Assembly (NCBI GenBank): GCA_900543305.1
Contig: UQQZ01000082.1
Location: 1 to 10,382, forward strand
Reading direction: 5' to 3'
Origin: an uncultured Oscillospiraceae bacterium
Lineage (GTDB): Bacteria > Bacillota > Clostridia > Oscillospirales > Acutalibacteraceae
Length of the DNA stretch: 10,382 bases
Made by a program: the position numbers and the translations under genes. Positions 5,891-10,382 of this stretch are shown one piece after another (the first letter of the stretch is position 1; each line of letters starts with the position of its first letter). The notes under the pieces were generated by a model. The model saw only the letters and a program-made list of their open reading frames with translations. It was not told the DNA's origin and ran no database searches.

Positions 5891-6844
5891 TTATTGGGGA
5901 TAATTTCCATTGGGGCCGCCAGATTGATAGGGCGGCATGTTCTGGGGATAAACCGGCTGCACCGGCGGGAAAATCAACATGGTCATCAGATTCCGGTACC
6001 GTCCCAACGCCAGGGATACCAGAATCATGGAGGCGGAACCGGCCAGAGAGGCCAATCCTGCCACAGGGGTCAAAAACAGGGAGATCAATCCACCCAGTCC
6101 TCCAAGGACGCCGAACACCATCAAAATCCCAGTCAGAAACCGGGGAATCCGGTTGTCAGGAGCGCCGTTGAGAGCAGAACCCTTGATCCGGTTGATGGTC
6201 TTGATCACGCAGATTTCAAAAGCCACATACAGGGCCAACAACGCAAAGGCTATGACCACCACAACACCCAGCAAAGTCATCACGCCGGCCATGGCGGTGC
6301 TCTCTTCTATTCCCATTCCATAACCGGAATTATACATGCTTACAGAAGATCCAGCAGCAACCACAACAATCACAAGCACCACCAAGCCAATTGCCACCAA
6401 CACGCAGGTTAAAATCAGAGTGATGTAGCTGAGCACTTTGCAGATGGTCAATCCTGCGGTGGAAATATTGCCGGTTTGGGTATTGCGGCAGGTGACATAG
6501 GTCATCCACATACCCACCACCAGGAGAATGCTGGGGATGGACGAAAGCACGATTCCCACCAAAGAACTGCTCTCTACCATGTCCATCACCGGGTAGAACA
6601 CTTCGGGATTCACCCCGGCATTTGCCCCGTAATAGTAAAGTTCATCCATGGCGGCACTAGCGCCAAACGACGTGAATAAATTCAGCAGAATCATCACCGA
6701 GTACAAAATCGTCGCAGCCAAAAACAGCGGTGAGGAACCCACCGTCTTGATGATGTTTACCGCAGGATTGCTGGACAACACCGGCGCACCACAGGGACAC
6801 TGGGTGCCATCAGGAAACGTCCTTCCACACTTGGGACAAATCAT
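5891..6844 (-). CDS. Zinc-ribbon multi-pass membrane protein of unknown function
   Basis: A 317-residue protein. It opens with a short zinc-ribbon: CPKC at 3-6 and CPC at 16-18, four cysteines suited to one Zn ion. The rest is mostly hydrophobic, with likely membrane segments at about 38-60, 94-116, 134-165, 186-214, 236-258 and 262-282. A tyrosine/methionine-rich loop lies at 66-90 and another at 168-182. The tail from 293 is proline/tyrosine/glutamine-rich (PPVQPVYP, then PPYQSGG) and probably cytoplasmic or disordered. No enzyme motif is visible and I do not recognise the family beyond the common zinc-ribbon-plus-membrane architecture of Firmicutes. ATG 6844 has GGGAGGG 7 bases upstream. 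It is a single-gene unit with its own terminator, convergent with serA and divergent from the SLH gene. Confidence 0.85.
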   Translation of the reverse strand: MICPKCGRTFPDGTQCPCGAPVLSSNPAVNIIKTVGSSPLFLAATILYSVMILLNLFTSFGASAAMDELYYYGANAGVNPEVFYPVMDMVESSSLVGIVLSSIPSILLVVGMWMTYVTCRNTQTGNISTAGLTICKVLSYITLILTCVLVAIGLVVLVIVVVAAGSSVSMYNSGYGMGIEESTAMAGVMTLLGVVVVIAFALLALYVAFEICVIKTINRIKGSALNGAPDNRIPRFLTGILMVFGVLGGLGGLISLFLTPVAGLASLAGSASMILVSLALGRYRNLMTMLIFPPVQPVYPQNMPPYQSGGPNGNYPQ

Positions 6845-6894
6845 ATGCTTACCCTCCCATAGAAAAAGTTTGAGGAATTCCTTGCAGCATCTAT

Positions 6895-6922
6895 ATTACA
6901 GGAAGGCTGGAGAAAATGCAAA
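6895..6922 (-). promoter_or_regulatory. Weak candidate promoter for the zinc-ribbon membrane protein gene
   Basis: On the minus strand TTTGCA (6922-6917), a 16-base spacer and TGTAAT (6900-6895) lie about 50 bases before the ATG. Matches to consensus are 4/6 and 5/6. It is the best pair I found in this intergenic gap, but not compelling. Confidence 0.3.
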
Positions 6923-6988
6923 TCCAAAATGCAGATCGGCCTATTTTTTCATTTTCCGTGGTAAAAGGTAGATTTTTTTAGTCAATTG

Positions 6989-6997
6989 TGCTATATT
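6989..6997 (+). promoter_or_regulatory. Candidate extended -10 promoter of the SLH-glycosidase gene
   Basis: TGCTATATT (TG-n plus a TATATT -10 box) lies 36 bases before ATG 7034. No good -35 is found at the expected distance, as is allowed for extended -10 promoters. Confidence 0.45.
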
Positions 6998-7033
6998 GAA
7001 TCCAACGGATCTGGAAAAGAGGAGGAGATTTTT

Positions 7034-8683
7034 ATGAAAAAAAGGATCCCCTTGCGGGGAATGATCGTGGGATTATGCGCTGTCATCCTGTGTACCAGCC
7101 TGCCCCTTCGGGCACAAGCTGCCTATTTCCGAGATGTGCCCATCAATGCCTGGTACCGTCAAGCCGTGAACAGTCTGGCCGACGATGGCATCCTCAACGG
7201 CACGGGAAACGGCTACTACTCCCCCCAAGCCACCCTGACCCGAGGCGCTTTTGTCACCATGCTGGCCAGGGCTTCTCTGTCCTCCAGCGATCTGGCACAG
7301 TATACCTTCCGCGGCAATTTCCGGGATGTGTCCACCCGCCATTGGGCCAACTGCTATGTGAACTGGGCCTCGGAAACCGGTGTGGTAAACGGCTATGAAG
7401 ACGGCACTTTCCGGCCGGATCAGGCTGTGACCCGGCAGGAAGCCGCCGTCATGATCAAGAATTTTGCCAAGAGTACCGGACGTCAGTTTCCCAAACTGCA
7501 ATCCGTCACCCAATTCCGTGACCAGTCCAAAATTGCTTCCTGGGCCCTGGAAAGCGTCCGTCTCTGCCAACAGTCTGGCGTCCTCAACGGAGACGCGGGA
7601 ACTGGAAGTTTTCGCCCCTCCGGACGGGCTACCCGGGCGGAAGCAGCCACCATCTGCTACAAGTTTTTAAACAATTGCGAAACCGGCAGCTACTCCATTT
7701 TGCAAAAGCGGGTCAATAATGTGCCGGTGCGGGCTGTGGTCTTCTCCCCCAACCGCTTTACAGCCGGGGTGGCTCTGGGACAGAATATGGTGGACGGCCG
7801 GGAGAGCGTCACCTCCCTGGTAAAGCGCACCGGAGCCACCATTGCCGTCAACGGCGCTTTCTTTAACATGAACAATTACACCCCGGTTGGCACTCTGGTC
7901 CACGACGGCCGGGTACTCACCATAGACAACGAAAAAGCTCCCGCCAAAGCCGCCCTTGTGATGGCCCCTTCCGGCGAGTTCTTTGTGGAGAGCTTTGCCA
8001 CATACTATTACGCCACCCTTTCCGACAGCTCCGGAGCCATCTCCACCGTGCGAAAGGTGGGTGTCAACAAGTGGCCCAGTCACGCCGCAGACGCCACACG
8101 GTTGATTATGACTCGAGACTGGGGCAAGCAGATTAACTTCTATGCCAGAGATGCCATTGTGGTCAATTCCAGTGGCACAATTACTGCTGTTTATCACAAC
8201 GTATCCAACGTGGATATTCCTCAAAATGGCTATGTGCTCTGCCAGCGGTCCCGCCGGGCTGACGAAGGCAATTTCTTTGATTCCTGCAAAGTGGGTATGA
8301 CGGTCACCCTGGACCGCCAATATGTGGATGCCTCCGGCCAGGAACTTCCCTTTGATCCGGTCCTTTCTGTGGGCGCCGGTCCCAGATTGGTGAAGGATGG
8401 CAAAGTGTACGGCAATACCTCCACCTACCGGGCTGAGGGATTTGATGACGGCGTCACTTTGGGCAACGCAGTGCGGGCGTGTGTGGGAATTCTGCCCGAT
8501 GGACAACTGATAATCCTCAATGCCACCACCAACCTCCCCAAACTCTCCCAAATAATGGTATCCCTTGGCTGTACCGATGCCATCAATCTGGACGGCGGAG
8601 GTTCTACCAACCTGTATGTGGACGGTCAATGGCTCTACGGTCCCCAGAGCCGCCTTCTCAACAACATGATCTACTTCAAATAA
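7034..8683 (+). CDS. Secreted SLH-repeat protein with phosphodiester glycosidase (NAGPA-type) domain
   Basis: A 549-residue protein. Residues 1-29 form a signal peptide (KKR, a hydrophobic stretch at 9-22, cleavage probably after AQA or AQAA). Three SLH repeats follow: about 31-80 (YFRDVP to TRGAFV), 96-147 (FRDVSTRHWA, GYEDGTFRPDQAVTRQEAA) and 161-212 (FRDQ to TRAEAA). SLH repeats anchor proteins to pyruvylated wall polymer. Residues about 225-549 form a phosphodiester glycosidase domain: AVNGAFFNMNNYTPVG (271-286), SVGAGPRLVKDG (445-456), and the hallmark INLDGGGST (517-525). The human relative uncovers mannose-6-phosphate from GlcNAc-phosphodiester. In bacteria the domain is thought to act on cell-surface or teichoic-acid-type sugar phosphodiesters, but the substrate here is unknown. 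ATG 7034 is chosen over an upstream TTG at 6986 because GAGGAGGAG lies 6 bases before it and the signal peptide starts there. Single-gene unit. Confidence 0.93.
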   Translation: MKKRIPLRGMIVGLCAVILCTSLPLRAQAAYFRDVPINAWYRQAVNSLADDGILNGTGNGYYSPQATLTRGAFVTMLARASLSSSDLAQYTFRGNFRDVSTRHWANCYVNWASETGVVNGYEDGTFRPDQAVTRQEAAVMIKNFAKSTGRQFPKLQSVTQFRDQSKIASWALESVRLCQQSGVLNGDAGTGSFRPSGRATRAEAATICYKFLNNCETGSYSILQKRVNNVPVRAVVFSPNRFTAGVALGQNMVDGRESVTSLVKRTGATIAVNGAFFNMNNYTPVGTLVHDGRVLTIDNEKAPAKAALVMAPSGEFFVESFATYYYATLSDSSGAISTVRKVGVNKWPSHAADATRLIMTRDWGKQINFYARDAIVVNSSGTITAVYHNVSNVDIPQNGYVLCQRSRRADEGNFFDSCKVGMTVTLDRQYVDASGQELPFDPVLSVGAGPRLVKDGKVYGNTSTYRAEGFDDGVTLGNAVRACVGILPDGQLIILNATTNLPKLSQIMVSLGCTDAINLDGGGSTNLYVDGQWLYGPQSRLLNNMIYFK

Positions 8684-8695
8684 GCAAAGAAAATG

Positions 8696-8732
8696 AAAAG
8701 ATCCCTTTCCTCCCAAGGAAAGGGATCTTTTT
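8696..8732. terminator. Strong bidirectional rho-independent terminator
   Basis: AAAAGATCCCTTTCC (8696-8710) pairs perfectly with GGAAAGGGATCTTTT (8717-8731), a 15-bp stem with a 6-base loop ending in a T-run on the plus strand. On the minus strand it likewise runs into TTTT then CATTTTC. It serves the SLH gene ending at 8683 and probably also the convergent MarR gene ending at 8802. Confidence 0.92.
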
Positions 8733-8801
8733 GTACTCTCTTTTCCAAAACCGACTCAGAACACACCCCACTGTTTTCGGATCCGTTTGCAAGGGCGGCC
8801 T

Positions 8802-9242
8802 TCACTTGGCATCTACTGTTTCCAGAATTTGATCCACCATATGAAGGAAAGTCTTCTGTTGTTCCGGGGTGAAATTTCTGCACAATTCCAAAAAAACCTC
8901 TTCGTCCTGGGAAAAGATCATTTTGTGAATGCCCGTGGTTCGGTCAGTACAGGTGATCTTCTTGTACCTCTTGTCCTGAGCACTGGGAACACATTGGATA
9001 AACCCCTTGCTCTCCAGCCTTTGAAGCTGCTTCGTCATGGCAGGATGGGTCACATGCTCAATTTTCTCCAGATCCTTCTGATGGACCTCCTGTTCCCCTG
9101 AAGCTTCCAAACGGCTTATGGATCCCAACACCCGCAGCTGTACTGAAGTCAAACCCATGGACGAAGCCTTTTCATCCATCTTTTTCCGGAAGGCCCGGTT
9201 TACAATGGCAATCTTTAAACCAAAAGGCATCTCAACCGACAT
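8802..9242 (-). CDS. MarR-family transcriptional regulator (first, with palindromic operator)
   Basis: A 146-residue protein, normal MarR length. An N-terminal dimer helix (about 5-28) is followed by the winged helix-turn-helix: helix SVQLRVLGSISRL at 33-45, the HTH with recognition helix HPAMTKQLQRLESKG at 66-80, and a wing carrying the family's D-x-R (AQDKRYKKI, D90 and R92). The C-terminal dimer helices are at 105-145. Proteins of this type are dimeric repressors released by small phenolic or oxidising ligands. Five cysteines (84, 98 and 121 among them) are present but nothing shows a redox switch. ATG 9242 has AAAGGAGG 7 bases upstream. The promoter and an 18-bp palindrome lie directly upstream, suggesting autorepression. 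Regulated targets other than itself cannot be seen. Confidence 0.9.
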   Translation of the reverse strand: MSVEMPFGLKIAIVNRAFRKKMDEKASSMGLTSVQLRVLGSISRLEASGEQEVHQKDLEKIEHVTHPAMTKQLQRLESKGFIQCVPSAQDKRYKKITCTDRTTGIHKMIFSQDEEVFLELCRNFTPEQQKTFLHMVDQILETVDAK

Positions 9243-9263
9243 CGTCCCGCCTCCTTTTTCAAT

Positions 9264-9281
9264 TAAGTAACTAGTTACTTA
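9264..9281. promoter_or_regulatory. Perfect 18-bp palindrome, likely MarR operator
   Basis: TAAGTAACTAGTTACTTA is its own reverse complement over all 18 bases. It abuts and shares one base with the -10 box of the MarR gene starting at 9242, covering the predicted transcription start. This is the usual position and size for a MarR-dimer repressor site. Confidence 0.8.
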
Positions 9282-9308
9282 GTATACTCACCAAAGGCCA
9301 TTTGTCAA
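9281..9308 (-). promoter_or_regulatory. Promoter of the first MarR gene
   Basis: On the minus strand, -35 is a perfect TTGACA (9308-9303), the spacer is 16 bases, and -10 is TATACT (9286-9281). It lies in the 113-base gap after the upstream MarR gene, so this gene has its own start even though the two are in tandem. Confidence 0.82.
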
Positions 9309-9355
9309 GAGACGCCTCTTTCTGAGAGATATTCCAGGATTCTTCCCTCCAAAGG

Positions 9356-9790
9356 TCAATCCTCCAGCGCAAGGGTGGCTTCCGCTGCCATCAGCAACAG
9401 GCGCTGAAATTCTTGACGCTCTTTCTCCGTCATGGACCGGGTCATCTTTTGGAAACAACGGTCGATCTCTTCCTGGATGAAGGGATAGACTTTCCAGGCT
9501 TTTTCAGTGGGCTGAATGTCATAGGTACGCTTATCTTTGGCGTTGGTGGTCCTCACCAAAAATCCCAGCTCCTCCAGCTTGGTCACTGTTTTTGCGATCA
9601 CGCTTTTGTCCAACGAAAGCCGTTTGGTGATGTCGTCCTGAGTCAATCCGTCAAAATCGCACAGGATCAAAATGATCAACGCCTGCGCTGCTGTCAGGTG
9701 ATATTGGGCACACCCGTTGTTAAGCCAAATGTGGGATTTCCGATATAAAATCGAAATCGATTTGAAAGGACTATCCATGAAATCTGCCAT
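9356..9790 (-). CDS. MarR-family transcriptional regulator, divergent from the MFS transporter gene
   Basis: A 144-residue protein of MarR length. The helix TAAQALIILILCDFDG (33-48) leads into the winged helix-turn-helix: LTQDDITKRLSLDKSVIAKTVTKL is residues 49-72, with recognition helix at about 61-75, and a wing with D86 and R88 (NAKDKRTYDI). C-terminal dimer helices cover 102-142. It is only distantly similar to the MarR protein encoded at 8802-9242. ATG 9790 has GGGAGG 8 bases upstream; a second ATG at 9778 is less well placed. The gene is divergent from the MFS transporter gene with 147 bases between. Paired inverted repeats on both promoters suggest that this protein represses itself and the transporter. 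No strong terminator follows its stop, so read-through into the next MarR gene is possible. Confidence 0.9.
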   Translation of the reverse strand: MADFMDSPFKSISILYRKSHIWLNNGCAQYHLTAAQALIILILCDFDGLTQDDITKRLSLDKSVIAKTVTKLEELGFLVRTTNAKDKRTYDIQPTEKAWKVYPFIQEEIDRCFQKMTRSMTEKERQEFQRLLLMAAEATLALED

Positions 9791-9813
9791 GCCTCGCGCC
9801 TCCCTTTTCCCCG

Positions 9814-9842
9814 ATTATACCTTATTTTGGTGGCATTTGCAA
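9814..9842 (-). promoter_or_regulatory. Promoter of the second MarR gene
   Basis: On the minus strand, -35 is TTGCAA (9842-9837), the spacer is 17 bases, and -10 is a perfect TATAAT (9819-9814). The short leader ends in the GGGAGG ribosome site. Confidence 0.75.
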
Positions 9843-9845
9843 CCA
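9828..9845. promoter_or_regulatory. 18-bp inverted repeat over the MarR -35, likely operator
   Basis: TGGTGGCA-TT-TGCAACCA has 8-base arms with one mismatch. It overlaps the -35 box and part of the spacer of the MarR promoter. Its layout (8 + 2 + 8) and core match the repeat at 9882-9899 on the transporter promoter; both read T-[AG]-GTGGCA-NN-TGC-[AC]-AC-[CT]-A. Confidence 0.7.
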
Positions 9846-9849
9846 GATA

Positions 9850-9878
9850 TTGACGGGAAGTCTCTTCCGTGTTATGCT
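9850..9878 (+). promoter_or_regulatory. Promoter of the MFS transporter gene
   Basis: -35 is TTGACG (9850-9855), the spacer is 17 bases, and -10 is TATGCT (9873-9878). The start would be near 9885, inside the inverted repeats just downstream. Confidence 0.8.
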
Positions 9879-9881
9879 AAG

Positions 9882-9909
9882 TAGTGGCAAGTGCCACTAT
9901 ATTGGCACT
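9882..9909. promoter_or_regulatory. Two overlapping inverted repeats at the MFS transcription start, likely operator
   Basis: Dyad 1 (9882-9899) is TAGTGGCA-AG-TGCCACTA with perfect 8-base arms. Dyad 2 (9890-9909) is AGTGCCA-6 bases-TGGCACT with perfect 7-base arms, sharing its left arm with dyad 1. They begin 4 bases after the -10 box, where a bound repressor would block the start. Confidence 0.78.
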
Positions 9910-9937
9910 ATCACAGAGTTAAAGGAGTTTCGTCTAC

Positions 9938-10382
9938 ATGGAAAAAACAGAAAAAATTTGGAATAGGAGATTCATTCTTCTATTTATCACAAACCTGCTG
10001 GTACTGGCGGCTTTCTATGCCTCTATCCCCATTATCCCCATCTATTGCCAGGAAATCGGCATTACCGGGTCCAAGGTTGGCATTGTGCTCACCGCCATGT
10101 CTGTGGCAACTATCTTATTCCGTCCTGTGGCCGGGTATTTGCTGGACAACTTCAACCGCTATCACGTCTATCTGTTCTTCTTGGCGCTGTTCTGCCTTTC
10201 CTTCCCCGCTTTCATTCTCTTCCCCGTATTCGGTTTATTGATTGTAGTCCGCCTGTATATGGGCGCCGTCTACTCTGTCTGCGGATCTGCCACCATGACT
10301 CTGGCAGGGGACGTCTTGCCCGTAGCCAAGATCACTGAGGGAATCAGCCGGTTTGCCTTTACGGTTTCCATCGGTATGGCGG
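9938..10382 (+). CDS. MFS transporter, N-terminal part (cut by window edge)
   Basis: The frame is open for 148 codons from ATG 9938 to the window end; MFS proteins are usually about 400 residues, so over half is missing. Seen: a short charged start (MEKTEKIWNRRF); membrane helix 1 at about 12-36 with a PIIPIY end; helix 2 at 47-68; the loop GYLLDNFNR at 66-74, matching MFS motif A (G-x3-D-x2-x-R); helix 3 at 77-97; helix 4 at 99-118; and GDVLP at 124-128 before helix 5. This is typical of the 12-helix drug/proton antiporter-like branch, but the substrate cannot be told. AAAGGAG (9921-9927) lies 10 bases before the ATG. The divergent MarR gene and the operators at the start site suggest induction by the exported compound or a related molecule. 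A start further upstream (9891) in another frame is not this protein. Confidence 0.9.
   Translation, partial: MEKTEKIWNRRFILLFITNLLVLAAFYASIPIIPIYCQEIGITGSKVGIVLTAMSVATILFRPVAGYLLDNFNRYHVYLFFLALFCLSFPAFILFPVFGLLIVVRLYMGAVYSVCGSATMTLAGDVLPVAKITEGISRFAFTVSIGMA

Noticed and set aside
5792..6412. 206-codon plus-strand frame rich in His and Gln
   Set aside because: It starts before the serA hairpin, runs antisense through the membrane-protein gene, and the composition is that of a reversed hydrophobic gene.
6986..7033. TTG start adding 16 residues to the SLH protein
   Set aside because: It would lie over the extended -10 box and place non-signal residues before a clean signal peptide; the GAGGAGGAG site serves ATG 7034.
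7667..8716. 349-codon minus-strand frame opposite the glycosidase domain
   Set aside because: It starts inside the bidirectional terminator and lacks any recognisable motif; the opposite strand encodes a clear NAGPA-type domain.
9282..9355. Terminator between the two MarR genes
   Set aside because: Only a 4-bp hairpin (CTCT/AGAG) without a T-run is present, too weak to call.
1..10382. CRISPR array, tRNA, insertion sequence or prophage
   Set aside because: No spaced direct repeats, cloverleaf-like segment, transposase or integrase motif was seen on either strand.

Overview
The window looks like part of the chromosome of an anaerobic, spore-forming-lineage Firmicute (class Clostridia). An Oscillospiraceae-type gut bacterium is my best guess. 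The grounds are strong AGGAGG-type ribosome binding sites, sigma-A-like promoters, an [FeFe]-hydrogenase-like sensor operon, a clostridial-type serC-serA pair, and an S-layer-homology (SLH) protein. The exact genus cannot be read from the sequence.

Layout. (a) Positions 1-3108, minus strand: five tightly packed genes read leftwards from a good promoter at 3212-3240. They are a small DRTGG-like protein, a stand-alone HATPase (RsbW/histidine-kinase ATPase fold), an [FeFe]-hydrogenase-like iron-sulfur protein, a second DRTGG-like protein, and a PHP-domain metallohydrolase cut by the window edge. Three of the four junctions are 4-base ATGA overlaps. (b) 3109-3480: a divergent control region with two consensus-like promoters facing away from each other. 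(c) 3481-5762, plus strand: serC and serA, the first two enzymatic functions of phosphorylated serine synthesis (order serC then serA; no serB in view), ending at a hairpin. (d) 5891-6844, minus strand: a zinc-ribbon multi-pass membrane protein of unknown function with a clear terminator. (e) 7034-8683, plus strand: a secreted protein with three SLH repeats fused to a NAGPA-type phosphodiester glycosidase domain, followed by a strong bidirectional terminator. (f) 8802-9790, minus strand: two tandem MarR-family repressors, each with its own promoter. (g) 9938 to the end, plus strand: the N-terminal half of an MFS transporter, divergent from the second MarR gene.

How the genes work together. 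The left operon reads as a redox or H2 signalling module rather than a metabolic hydrogenase. The hydrogenase-like subunit keeps all four H-cluster cysteines but has lost the proton-relay cysteine and both active-site methionines. Its neighbours are a kinase-type ATPase, two likely ligand-binding DRTGG proteins and a PHP hydrolase. The right end is a classic MarR/MFS efflux-type pair. Related 18-bp inverted repeats sit on each of the two divergent promoters. The other MarR gene has a different, perfect 18-bp palindrome beside its own -10 box.

No rRNA, tRNA, CRISPR array, insertion sequence or phage gene was seen.
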